DNA of 64,000 nt, taken from the NCBI GenBank assembly GCA_965199185.1, contig CBDAQW010000005.1:123073-187072 (forward strand). Direction: 5' to 3'. Below the pieces are notes generated by a model. The model searched no databases. It was not told the DNA's origin and saw nothing but the letters and a program-made list of their open reading frames with translations. The stretch is from Endozoicomonas sp965199185 (GTDB lineage Bacteria > Pseudomonadota > Gammaproteobacteria > Pseudomonadales > Endozoicomonadaceae). Position 1 is the first letter of the stretch. Each line of letters opens with the position of its first letter. Made by a program: the position numbers and the translations under genes. Shown here piece after piece: positions 7,030 to 15,933 of this stretch.

Positions 7030-8616
7030 TTAGTGCTGCTTTCGCGGCCATACTAAACTGAACTGCGCACCGCCTAGAGGACTGTGACTGACCATAGCTC
7101 GCCCATTATGCCAATACATAATACGGCGCACGATGGATAGTCCCAGACCATAACCACCGGATTTACGGGTTCGGCTGTCATCCAGCCGGGAAAACGCAGA
7201 AAAAACACGCTCCCATTGTTCTTTGGGAATACCTGGCCCATCGTCATCAACATCAATACGACAAGTGTCTTGTGTTGAGGAAAACTGCACCTGAATATGG
7301 CCACTGGCATAACGACAGGCGTTGCCTACCAGATTTTGTACAGCCCGGTGCAAATATCGTCGATCGACTTCAACATAACGTCTGGGGTCGAGTTTTTTGC
7401 AGGGAATATGTTCGATCACTATCCGGTTTTGTGAGCGCATATGTTCAGCAACCACCTGCGCCACGACTTTGTCCACATCGTGCCGCTTGAGTTGCATGGT
7501 TGGAGCCGCCTGCTCAAGATTGGCATAGGTGAGAAACTCATCCACCAGTTTGTCCAGCTCTTCAATATCCTGATCCATACCTTCCAGCTGCACTTCGCGT
7601 TCTTCACGGGTGTCAGCATCGGCAATCAAATCAAGGCCAAAGCGCAATCGAGCCACAGGGGTTCTTAGTTCATGAGACACACCACGAATCATTTCTTTCT
7701 GTAATCCCAGCAATCTCTGAATATGCCCTGCCATCGCATTAAATGCTACCGCCAGCCGACCAATGGAGTCAGTACCGCCGACCTCAACGCGAACTTCAAA
7801 ATCGCCACGACTGAAACGAGTTGCGGCACGCTCCAGCTTTCTGAGTCGTCGCTCCATGCCACGCACCAGAATATAAATTGCCAGACTGATGGAGATCAGC
7901 ACAAACAGGCTAATGGTGAGCGTCAGCTTAAAAGGCCAGACATTTAACAAAGGCACCGGCCCCATGCGAATCAGATTTCCCGAATCGGGCATTCGGGCAT
8001 ACAGCAACATTGTCGTACGACTTTCATTCAGCAGCATAAGTATGCCACCCGTTGCCAGTTGATGACTTTGTACCGGTTGCAGTTCGCCAATATCAGGCGA
8101 GGTCAGTGCAACCGGATAGCGAAAAGCAAATGCATTATAAGCGGCCAGTTGCTCTTGCCTCTGCGCTGGCTTTATAGTCATCAGCAATTCTCTAAGCAGG
8201 CTAAGGGATCCAAGCACCATGTCTTCAGAGATGTTGGGCAAATCAGCCTCCAACAACCACTCTTTATCAACAACCGATGTTACCTGAGCGGTTTTTTCGC
8301 CCTGTATTTGCAGCAATATTCGACTGGTACGCAGATGTTCATTCTCTTCAGAGGTGAAGTCTGAATTCTGATATTTTTTCAATTCAAAGGCGATACCCAG
8401 CTTCTGCCCCCACTGGCTGACCCACGGAAGTCTGTCTGTCTGCGTTTTGTCAGAAAGGGTGTCAGCTAGTAACAGAAACGTGCCACTGGCCATATCTTCG
8501 CGGTATTCACTCAGTCGAACTGAATTCACAATGGTGATGGCAATGCCGGACAACACCGATACCAGCACCAGTGAGAACAGTAGTCCACCATAGATACGCA
8601 GGAAAATACTACTCAT
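7030..8616 (-). CDS. RstB-like sensor histidine kinase
   Basis: A 528-residue inner-membrane kinase. TM1 is at about 9-30, then a ~195-residue periplasmic sensor region, TM2 about 229-251 and a HAMP linker. The dimerisation/phosphoacceptor helix has H315 in GVSHELRTP. The catalytic domain shows NLVGNACRYA (N box), DDDGPGIP (G1) and GGYGLGLSIV (G2). The periplasmic domain ends LIRMGPVPLLNVWPF, as RstB does (GPVPYLY), but is longer than in E. coli RstB (433 residues in all). It starts 16 bp after the response-regulator stop, so the two form an operon. The signal is unknown. Confidence 0.85.
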   Translation of the reverse strand: MSSIFLRIYGGLLFSLVLVSVLSGIAITIVNSVRLSEYREDMASGTFLLLADTLSDKTQTDRLPWVSQWGQKLGIAFELKKYQNSDFTSEENEHLRTSRILLQIQGEKTAQVTSVVDKEWLLEADLPNISEDMVLGSLSLLRELLMTIKPAQRQEQLAAYNAFAFRYPVALTSPDIGELQPVQSHQLATGGILMLLNESRTTMLLYARMPDSGNLIRMGPVPLLNVWPFKLTLTISLFVLISISLAIYILVRGMERRLRKLERAATRFSRGDFEVRVEVGGTDSIGRLAVAFNAMAGHIQRLLGLQKEMIRGVSHELRTPVARLRFGLDLIADADTREEREVQLEGMDQDIEELDKLVDEFLTYANLEQAAPTMQLKRHDVDKVVAQVVAEHMRSQNRIVIEHIPCKKLDPRRYVEVDRRYLHRAVQNLVGNACRYASGHIQVQFSSTQDTCRIDVDDDGPGIPKEQWERVFSAFSRLDDSRTRKSGGYGLGLSIVRRIMYWHNGRAMVSHSPLGGAQFSLVWPRKQH

Positions 8617-8632
8617 GGAAAAACATCACCGG

Positions 8633-9352
8633 TCAGTCGCTTTTAACAAACAGGTATCCCTTGCTACGCACTGTTTTAATCAGTCGTGGGTGCATGGGGT
8701 CATCACCAATTTTCGGTCGGATCCGGGAAACACGCACATCAATGGAGCGATCCTGGCCATCGTATTCAATTCCCCTCAATTGCGAGAAAATTTCTTCCCT
8801 GCTCAGCACCCGCCCTGCATTGGAACAGAGCAACCAGAGCAGATCAAACTCAGCACTGGTCAATTCAACGCTTTCATCATTCAGCCAGGCTTCACGCATG
8901 GCGTTGTCGACCACCAGCGGCCCGAAGCGCAGACGACTTTGGTGAGTTTCTTTCGGTTCATCCATCGGAACCGCACTACGACGCAACAACGCCCGAATGC
9001 GAGCCAGTAAAACTCTTGGCCGCACCGGTTTGGCAACATAATCATCAGCCCCCATTTCCAGGCCCAGGACTTCATCGAGATCATCGGTACGAGCGGTCAG
9101 CATCAGTATCTGACCATGATACTGACTGCGAACCCGCCGACAGATAGATACGCCATCCTCTCCTGGCAACATCAAATCCAGAACGACCAGATCAGGATTG
9201 TCTGCCAGAATACGATCAACCGCTTTGCCACCATCGCCTTCAACACTGACATGCAAGCCATTGTTTTCAAGATATTCTCTGGTCAGCGTAGCCAGACGTT
9301 CATCGTCCTCAACAATCAGGATGCGGCCTGTTTCAGAGTTCTCCAAAGTCAT
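8633..9352 (-). CDS. RstA-like OmpR-family response regulator
   Basis: 239 residues. The N-terminal receiver has the acidic pair ED at 15-17, phospho-acceptor D59 (VVLDLMLPGEDG), T in LMLTART and the conserved Lys in YVAKPVRP. The C-terminal winged helix (about 135-235) includes VSRIRPKIGDDPMHPRLIKTVRSKGY. ENPDLV/MLPG-type spacing and an ALEMGA-like stretch (GLEMGADDY) resemble RstA. It is the first gene of the pair with the kinase downstream. A 16-bp direct repeat (TTCTCCAAAGTCATTC) at the start of the gene recurs about 55 bp upstream. Confidence 0.87.
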   Translation of the reverse strand: MTLENSETGRILIVEDDERLATLTREYLENNGLHVSVEGDGGKAVDRILADNPDLVVLDLMLPGEDGVSICRRVRSQYHGQILMLTARTDDLDEVLGLEMGADDYVAKPVRPRVLLARIRALLRRSAVPMDEPKETHQSRLRFGPLVVDNAMREAWLNDESVELTSAEFDLLWLLCSNAGRVLSREEIFSQLRGIEYDGQDRSIDVRVSRIRPKIGDDPMHPRLIKTVRSKGYLFVKSD

Positions 9353-10061
9353 TCTCCAAAAAACAGTTTTTTTAAAATAGGTCTCAAGAGTCGTTCTCCA
9401 AAGTCATTCCTGCACACTCTGCAGTCTGCTGCTTCTTTAACAGGATCAGAGAGCCATACCAGATCCTGCGATGTTACACTACCGGCAGGTTGCCGTCCTG
9501 CTTTCCTAATGCTTTCCCGGTTCTTTGCCTGCTAATAGTCAGTGGCTTTAATTAATTTTTTTAATAGCAGAGAAGGTGAACATATTTTTTTTTAGTGAAA
9601 AGTTTTACTGAGCAGCTTGCAAATCATTCCGTTCGACAGCATTCAAATCCAGCACGTAAGCAAGCACCAACCCTCTAATTTATCCACACAATATCCACAC
9701 CTTACTCCCATCATATCCAACTTGAATTTACTCAAATAGCGCATTATCTTGTGTATATACGCGAACCAAACACAATATATAGTACCCCTCGCTGCTAACA
9801 AGCACTATGCCTTGATTGATGCAGGCGTTCATGCCAAATCAACCTAGCAGTCATCAGGGACGGCCACAGATTTCAGGGATGAACGCTCAGCAAGGTAAGG
9901 TTAATCCAGCCTTATGGACTCCGGTGCCAGAAAATTCATGGTGACCCGGGCTTCCCAGCGCCACCCCGGAACATGCTTAAACAGGTATTGCCTCAGGAGC
10001 TGGCATTTGCCTGCAGTCAGCTTTATATCAATTTGCCAGACAACTTACAGGTATGGGTTGA
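9353..10061. promoter_or_regulatory. 709-bp regulatory region upstream of nrdA
   Basis: It has no convincing gene. It holds a consensus DnaA box, TTATCCACA (9680-9688), with a near-match TATCCACAC close by. It also holds an NrdR-box-like palindrome, ACACAATATATAGTAC (9770-9785), and a weaker TGTATATAC (9752-9760) whose core is 22 bp away, about two helical turns. E. coli nrdAB is likewise controlled by DnaA and NrdR, so these sites are plausible here. The ~275 bp from the NrdR site to the nrdA start would be an unusually long leader and contains no recognisable riboswitch. Confidence 0.6.
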
Positions 10062-12332
10062 ATGAACAAAAACATCTTGGTGACCAAACGTGATGGCGGC
10101 AAGGAACAGCTGGATCTGGAGAAGATCCACAAGGTGATTACCTGGGCTGCAGAAGGCCTTAACAACGTCTCCGTCTCGGAAGTAGAACTGAAATCTCACA
10201 TCCAGTTCTACGACGGCATCAAGACTACCGATATTCACGAAACTCTGATCAAATCGGCCGCCGATCTGATCTCGGAACAAACACCTGATTATCAGTATCT
10301 GGCTGCGAGACTGGCGATCTTTCATCTGCGTAAAAAAGCGTTCGGTGAGTTTGAGCCACCCAGGCTCTTTGAACATGTCGTCAAACTGGTTGAAATGAAA
10401 AAGTACGACCAGCATCTGCTCACTGATTACACTGAGGCCGAGTTTGACCAAATGAGTCAGTTTCTCGATCACAGTCGGGATATGAACTTCAGTTACGCAG
10501 CCGTTAAACAGCTTGAAGGCAAGTATCTGGTTCAGAATCGGGTCACCAACGAGTATTACGAAAGCCCTCAAATTCTGTTCATGCTGATCGGAGCCTGCCT
10601 GTTCGCCAGTTATCCACAAAAAAAACGAATGGATTATGTGCAGCGTTTTTATGATGCGGTTTCCACCTTTCGGATTTCTTTGCCAACACCGATTATGTCC
10701 GGCGTTCGCACACCGACCCGTCAATTCAGCTCTTGCGTTCTGATTGAGTGTGGAGATTCTCTGGACTCCATCAACGCCACCTCCAGCGCCATTGTTAAGT
10801 ACGTTAGCCAACGCGCCGGTATTGGGATAAATGCCGGCAGCATTCGCGCACTTGGTAGCCCCATTCGAGGTGGCGAAGCTTTCCACACAGGTTGTATTCC
10901 TTTTTACAAGTACTTCCAGACCGCCGTGAAGTCTTGCTCTCAAGGGGGCGTCCGTGGTGGTGCTGCTACCTTGTTCTATCCAATCTGGCATCTCGAAGTA
11001 GAAAACCTGTTAGTGCTTAAGAATAATCGCGGTGTTGAAGAGAACCGCGTCAGACATCTGGATTATGGAGTTCAATTCAATAAATTGATGTATCAGCGCT
11101 TGATTGAAGGTGGCAACATCACCCTGTTTTCTCCCAGCGATGTCCCCGGCCTCTACGATGCGTTTTTCCAGGATCAGAATAAGTTTGAACAATTATATGT
11201 TCAGTATGAGCAAGACAGCAGTATTCGCAGAACCACACTGAAAGCCATTGAGCTTTTCTCTCTGTTTGCCTCTGAACGTGCCAGTACCGGGCGTATCTAT
11301 TTGCAGAATGTTGATCACTGCAACACTCACAGTCCTTTTGACCCAGTATCGGCCCCCATCCGCCAGAGTAACTTATGTTGTGAAATTGCTTTGCCCACAC
11401 AACCTCTGGACAATGTGAGTGATGAGAACGGCGAAATCGCCCTCTGCACATTAGCTGCATTCAACCTTGGCAAACTGAAAAACCTGAATGAGCTGGAAGA
11501 GCTGTCTGATCTCCTTGTCAGAGCCCTCGACAACCTGCTGGATTATCAGGACTATCCATTGCCTGCAGCGTACAACGCCACTATGGGACGCCGTCCACTC
11601 GGTGTCGGCGTGATTAATTTTGCTAACTATCTTGCTAAAAATGGCGTGCGATATTCCGATGGTTCAGCCAATAGCCTGACACACAAAACCTTTGAGGCCA
11701 TTCAATATTATCTGCTTCAGGCTTCCAGCCAGTTGGCTAAAGAGCAGGGTAGCTGCAGTAAATTCCATGAGACCCGTTACTCACAGGGCATTTTGCCAAT
11801 AGACACCTACAAGTCAGAGATTGATAACATCTGCGATGAAACACTGCATCTGGATTGGGAAGCTCTGCGCCAGGCTATTCGTGAGCACGGACTCCGTAAC
11901 TCCACCCTGACTGCCCTGATGCCATCAGAAACCTCATCACAGATCAGTAATGCTACCAATGGTATCGAACCGCCAAGAGGATATGTCAGTGTCAAAGCCA
12001 GTAAAGACGGCATTCTCAAACAGGTAGTACCTGATTTTGAAGAGTTGAAGCATAACTATGAATTGCTCTGGGATATTCCCGGCAACGACGGTTATCTGCA
12101 ATTGGTAGCGATCATGCAGAAGTTCGTTGACCAGAGTATTTCCGCCAATACCAATTACGATCCGGCCCGGTTTGAGGGCGGTAAAGTTCCCATGAAATTG
12201 CTGCTGAAAGACTTACTGACCGCCTACAAAATGGGCGTCAAAACGCTGTATTACCACAACACCAGAGATGGTGCAGCGGATGATGCCCGGGAGGAAGTGG
12301 ATGATTGTGCCGGTGGCGCCTGTAAAATCTGA
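10062..12332 (+). CDS. nrdA: Class Ia ribonucleoside-diphosphate reductase, alpha subunit
   Basis: A 756-residue catalytic subunit that reduces NDPs to dNDPs with NrdB. It aligns end to end with E. coli NrdA. The N-terminal ATP-cone (TKRDGGKEQLDLEKIHKVITWAAEGL) provides dATP activity control. The catalytic Cys of RQFSSCVLIECGDS, the NLCCEIALP region and the redox-active C-terminal Cys pair in DDCAGGACKI are present. It is the first gene of nrdA-nrdB-yfaE. Confidence 0.97.
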   Translation: MNKNILVTKRDGGKEQLDLEKIHKVITWAAEGLNNVSVSEVELKSHIQFYDGIKTTDIHETLIKSAADLISEQTPDYQYLAARLAIFHLRKKAFGEFEPPRLFEHVVKLVEMKKYDQHLLTDYTEAEFDQMSQFLDHSRDMNFSYAAVKQLEGKYLVQNRVTNEYYESPQILFMLIGACLFASYPQKKRMDYVQRFYDAVSTFRISLPTPIMSGVRTPTRQFSSCVLIECGDSLDSINATSSAIVKYVSQRAGIGINAGSIRALGSPIRGGEAFHTGCIPFYKYFQTAVKSCSQGGVRGGAATLFYPIWHLEVENLLVLKNNRGVEENRVRHLDYGVQFNKLMYQRLIEGGNITLFSPSDVPGLYDAFFQDQNKFEQLYVQYEQDSSIRRTTLKAIELFSLFASERASTGRIYLQNVDHCNTHSPFDPVSAPIRQSNLCCEIALPTQPLDNVSDENGEIALCTLAAFNLGKLKNLNELEELSDLLVRALDNLLDYQDYPLPAAYNATMGRRPLGVGVINFANYLAKNGVRYSDGSANSLTHKTFEAIQYYLLQASSQLAKEQGSCSKFHETRYSQGILPIDTYKSEIDNICDETLHLDWEALRQAIREHGLRNSTLTALMPSETSSQISNATNGIEPPRGYVSVKASKDGILKQVVPDFEELKHNYELLWDIPGNDGYLQLVAIMQKFVDQSISANTNYDPARFEGGKVPMKLLLKDLLTAYKMGVKTLYYHNTRDGAADDAREEVDDCAGGACKI

Positions 12333-12396
12333 ATCAGACTCTGAATACTTTTTTAACTGACATTGCCGGCATCGCCGGCCCGGGCAAACCAGAACC

Positions 12397-13527
12397 ATGA
12401 GTTACACCACCTTTAATCAGGAGCAGTTCAACGCCATCAACGAGCCAATGTTCTTTGGTCGTCATGTGAACGTATCACGCTACGATGTGCAGAAATATCC
12501 GGTTTTCGAAAAGCTGATTGAAAAGCAGCTCTCGTTTTTCTGGCGTCCGGAAGAAGTCGATCTGTCCACCGATCGCAGTGATTTCGCCGCACTGCCAGAG
12601 CATGAGAAACATATTTTCCTGAGCAATCTGAAGTATCAGACCCTGCTTGATTCCGTACAGGGGCGTTCACCGAATGTGGCATTACTGCCTATCGTCTCTT
12701 TGCCGGAACTGGAAACCTGGATCGAAACCTGGGCATTCAGCGAAACCATTCACTCACGCTCCTATACCCACATTATTCGTAATATTGTCACTGAACCGGC
12801 GGTGGTGTTTGATGATATCGTTACCAATGATGCCATTGTCGAACGAGCCAATGATATTACCCGCTATTACGATGAATTGATTGAAGGTGTCAGCCTTTAT
12901 AATCAACTGGGTGAAGGTGCTCACACAATTAATAGTAAAACGGTCAATATCAGCGTGGCCGATCTGAAGCGCAAACTCTATCTCACCGTGGTTTCTGTGA
13001 ATGTTCTGGAAGCCATCCGTTTTTACGTCAGCTTTGCCTGTAGTTTCGCTTTTGCTGAGCGCTCTACCATGGAGGGCAATGCCAAGATCATCAAACTGAT
13101 TGCCCGGGATGAAGCACTGCACCTGACCGGCACTCAACACATGCTGCAAATCATGGCGGAAGGTAAAGACGATCCGGAAATGGCAGCCATTGCCATCGAG
13201 CTGAAAGAAGAAGCCAGAGAGATCTTCATCAGCGCCGCAGAACAGGAAAAACAGTGGGCTGAATACCTGTTCAAAGACGGCTCCATGATCGGTCTAAACA
13301 AAGACATTCTGGGTCAGTACGTTGAGTACATCACTAATCAACGCATGATTTCAGCCGGTTTTGAGCCTGCTTTCCCGACACGCCAGAATCCATTACCCTG
13401 GATGAACAGCTGGCTGAACAGCGATCATGTTCAGGTGGCTCCCCAGGAAGTAGAAGTCAGCTCCTATCTGGTTGGTCAGATTGACAGCGAAGTTCAGTCT
13501 GAAGACTTCAGTGACTTTTCACTGTAA
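12397..13527 (+). CDS. nrdB: Class Ia ribonucleotide reductase, beta subunit
   Basis: 376 residues, the same length as E. coli NrdB. It carries the diiron-tyrosyl radical cofactor. SETIHSRSYTHIIRNI contains the radical Tyr (E. coli Y122) with its iron ligands. ARDEALHLTGTQHM supplies the second Glu/His iron-ligand pair. The C-terminal tail is the NrdA-docking segment. It starts 64 bp after nrdA. Confidence 0.97.
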   Translation: MSYTTFNQEQFNAINEPMFFGRHVNVSRYDVQKYPVFEKLIEKQLSFFWRPEEVDLSTDRSDFAALPEHEKHIFLSNLKYQTLLDSVQGRSPNVALLPIVSLPELETWIETWAFSETIHSRSYTHIIRNIVTEPAVVFDDIVTNDAIVERANDITRYYDELIEGVSLYNQLGEGAHTINSKTVNISVADLKRKLYLTVVSVNVLEAIRFYVSFACSFAFAERSTMEGNAKIIKLIARDEALHLTGTQHMLQIMAEGKDDPEMAAIAIELKEEAREIFISAAEQEKQWAEYLFKDGSMIGLNKDILGQYVEYITNQRMISAGFEPAFPTRQNPLPWMNSWLNSDHVQVAPQEVEVSSYLVGQIDSEVQSEDFSDFSL

Positions 13528-13554
13528 ACCAGCAAGCTTATCGTCAACCATCCT

Positions 13555-13581
13555 CTGATGTGAGAACGCTTCTCACATCAG
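13555..13581 (+). terminator. Strong hairpin between nrdB and yfaE
   Basis: CTGATGTGAGAA / TTCTCACATCAG, a perfect 12-bp stem with a 3-nt loop. No T run follows, so it may be an attenuating or mRNA-processing hairpin that lowers yfaE expression, rather than a full terminator. Confidence 0.55.
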
Positions 13582-13595
13582 CTTATGGAGCCGGA

Positions 13596-13880
13596 ATGTC
13601 TCACATCATCAAACTACTCGATGCCTTCAGCTTTATTCCCCGTAAAGAGCAGACTCTGCTAGAAGCCCTTGAATCACAGAATGTTGAGGTTGAATATCAG
13701 TGCCGGGAAGGTTTCTGTGGCAGTTGTCAGGTGCAATTGATTGAAGGTGAAGTCGAATATGAATCAGAGCCTGTGGCCTTTGTGGCTGACGACCGGATTT
13801 TACCTTGCTGCTGTCGGGCTGTATCAGACTTAACCATCAGCATTCCCGGTGGGGTCTACATCAAAAAAGTCAAGCGATAA
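13596..13880 (+). CDS. yfaE: 2Fe-2S ferredoxin for ribonucleotide reductase cofactor maintenance
   Basis: 94 residues. The ferredoxin cluster motif CREGFCGSC plus the distal Cys in LPCCCRA matches YfaE, which helps regenerate the diferric-tyrosyl radical of NrdB. The ATG at 13596, preceded by GGAG, is preferred to an upstream start because it gives family length and avoids reading through the hairpin. Position directly after nrdAB supports the role. Confidence 0.9.
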   Translation: MSHIIKLLDAFSFIPRKEQTLLEALESQNVEVEYQCREGFCGSCQVQLIEGEVEYESEPVAFVADDRILPCCCRAVSDLTISIPGGVYIKKVKR

Positions 13881-13985
13881 ACTTTTATTCTAAATAAGAA
13901 TAAAAACACACTCCTACCCTCTGGAACCTCTTTATTTCTCTCCTGTCTAAAACTTAAATCCAGCCAACTTTCCAGGGAGATTGGA

Positions 13986-15035
13986 ATGACAATAAAGAGT
14001 ACTATCGCTGTAACAACCGCCTTTTACCTGACTTTCTTCACCTCTGTGATCGCAGCCGCCCCTGCCTCTCCAGAGTATTCTTACAGGCAATATCACATCA
14101 CGGATACCAGTAACGACGCCAGCCTCTGGCCCGGGAGTTATATTTGTGAACTTTCCCTAGACACGGATGAACAACATACCGCCACCGCTGCTGAGATGTC
14201 ATCAATGTACCCCTATGCCCTGATGAGTTATTTCGCAGAGATGTACAAAGTTGATAGCAGCAAGCCCGATAAAAAACAGGCGCTTCAGGAACGTATTGAA
14301 AAACTCGACACCGCCGGATTTTACGCCTTTACCCGGCTCACCAAAACAGTGGAATTACCCGAAAGCTGGCAGAGTGATTTCAAAGCAAGACAGCAAAATC
14401 GGTTTGTTTCTTCACGCTCTTCCCTCAAAGCCCGCGTCTACATAAACGAAGCAGACAACACTATTACCATAGCGATTGCCGGAACTGACTTCAGCAGCCT
14501 CACCAGCCTGTACTCCGCAGCCCAATTAGCGGCAGGCTATGCATCGGCAGCAGCGACTGAAGCGGTCAATCTGACAAAAGATATTCAACAGGCAAACCCG
14601 GGTTATACACTCATTCTGACCGGCGCTTCTCAGGGAGGTGCTATTGCCCAGTATGTGGTGAGCAGAACGGCGGAGACCAGGGCCATCGTATTCAACAGTC
14701 AGGCACTGCATCCAAAGCTGATACAACAGGCGCTAACAGAGAAAGAAGTGACTCATCTTTTTGTGGAAGGGGAAGCCATGAGCCCAGACAGCGATCATTT
14801 AGTGGAATATCTGATTCAAAACCCAATGCCCGTAGCTGGCAAAATGATACCTGTGGATCCTGAACTGGATGCCATCATCATCAATACCTATTTCAGTTAT
14901 GCTCGGGGCAACACGGCTACAGGATGGGTGAGCTATCAGACATCAACCCTTAGCTTTATTCGTCATTGGACAGGTGCATTACTGACCGCCATTGAGCAAC
15001 ATAATGGCTATGCAATGAGTAAACTGTTTCCTTAA
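13986..15035 (+). CDS. Secreted alpha/beta hydrolase (lipase class 3/DUF2974-like)
   Basis: 349 residues with a clear signal peptide (about 1-25, cut after VIAAA). The nucleophile elbow is GASQGG (about residue 218), and TITIAIAGTDFSS matches the strand and oxyanion region of lipase class 3/DUF2974 proteins. A downstream HLVEYLIQN and a His near the C-terminus could complete a Ser-Asp-His triad. AGGGAG precedes the ATG. The substrate, lipid or ester, is unknown. It sits upstream of another exported enzyme (BudA) but the 78-bp gap leaves the operon uncertain. Confidence 0.65.
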   Translation: MTIKSTIAVTTAFYLTFFTSVIAAAPASPEYSYRQYHITDTSNDASLWPGSYICELSLDTDEQHTATAAEMSSMYPYALMSYFAEMYKVDSSKPDKKQALQERIEKLDTAGFYAFTRLTKTVELPESWQSDFKARQQNRFVSSRSSLKARVYINEADNTITIAIAGTDFSSLTSLYSAAQLAAGYASAAATEAVNLTKDIQQANPGYTLILTGASQGGAIAQYVVSRTAETRAIVFNSQALHPKLIQQALTEKEVTHLFVEGEAMSPDSDHLVEYLIQNPMPVAGKMIPVDPELDAIIINTYFSYARGNTATGWVSYQTSTLSFIRHWTGALLTAIEQHNGYAMSKLFP

Positions 15036-15113
15036 ATGCTCCTATCTTCTTTGGCATTGAAACCATATCAGAAAAAGACTGTCTATATTTTCACCTACAA
15101 ATGAAGGCAGAGA

Positions 15114-15929
15114 ATGACAATGAATCACCCTTTCTTATACGCTCTGGCTGGCCTGATATGGTGCTGCCAGATCAATACTGCCAATTCTGACGACATCAAA
15201 AGTCAGCAGTGCAATTTCAACGGTATTTTTCAATACTCCACCATCAACGCCCTCCTCGATGGTTATATGGAAGGCGATATGAGCCTGCAGCGTCTGAGCC
15301 GAAAGGGCGATTTCGGGCTTGGCACCGTTAATAGTCTGGATGGTGAGATGATTGCCGTTGATGGGACTTTCTATCAGATAAAATCCGACGGCAAAGCGTA
15401 TGAACTACCAAGCGATGCCAAAACACCATTCGCTGTAATCACTCGTTTTGAACCGGAACAAACACTAAAACTCCCTCTCTCAATAAGCTATGGTGCACTG
15501 AAAACCTTCCTTTCAGAAAACATCGCTCAGTCCAACCAGATTCAGGCGATCAGAATTGACGGTTATTTCAAAAATCTGAAGGTTCGTAGTATTCCGAAAC
15601 AGGTTCCTCCTTATCGCAAACTGGCTCAGATCAATAAGACCGATGCAACGACCTATGAGTATAAGAATGTCGAAGGAACGCTGGTAGGTTTCCGTTTTCC
15701 CGGGTATTTCAACAGCCTGAATGTCACCGGCTATCACTTCCATTTTATTGATAAAGAACGAACCTTTGGTGGGCACGTACTGGAACTAACTACCGACCGG
15801 GGCAATATTGCCATAAAAAGCAGCCACCGCTTTAAAATGGTGTTACCGGAAGATGAACAGTTCGACCGCATGAACCTGAGCAAAGACAACAGTAACGACC
15901 TGAAATCCGTAGAAAAAGGCCAGCCATAA
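15114..15929 (+). CDS. budA: Alpha-acetolactate decarboxylase with export signal
   Basis: 271 residues. The family hallmarks are present: IFQYSTINALLDGYMEGDMS near the N-terminus, LSRKGDFGLGTVNSLDGEM, and the zinc-binding GYHFHFID plus a later His in GGHVLEL. The enzyme converts alpha-acetolactate to acetoin. It starts with a hydrophobic signal peptide, so it should act outside the cytoplasm, whereas enterobacterial BudA is cytosolic. No acetolactate synthase gene is next to it. ATGs at 15114 and 15120 both fit the AAGGCAGAG ribosome site. The BASS transporter begins 4 bp after the stop. Confidence 0.85.
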   Translation: MTMNHPFLYALAGLIWCCQINTANSDDIKSQQCNFNGIFQYSTINALLDGYMEGDMSLQRLSRKGDFGLGTVNSLDGEMIAVDGTFYQIKSDGKAYELPSDAKTPFAVITRFEPEQTLKLPLSISYGALKTFLSENIAQSNQIQAIRIDGYFKNLKVRSIPKQVPPYRKLAQINKTDATTYEYKNVEGTLVGFRFPGYFNSLNVTGYHFHFIDKERTFGGHVLELTTDRGNIAIKSSHRFKMVLPEDEQFDRMNLSKDNSNDLKSVEKGQP

Positions 15930-15933
15930 CCTA

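Noticed and set aside
10023..10991. 322-codon frame opposite nrdA
   Set aside because: nrdA matches E. coli NrdA throughout; the opposite frame has no recognisable domain or ribosome site.
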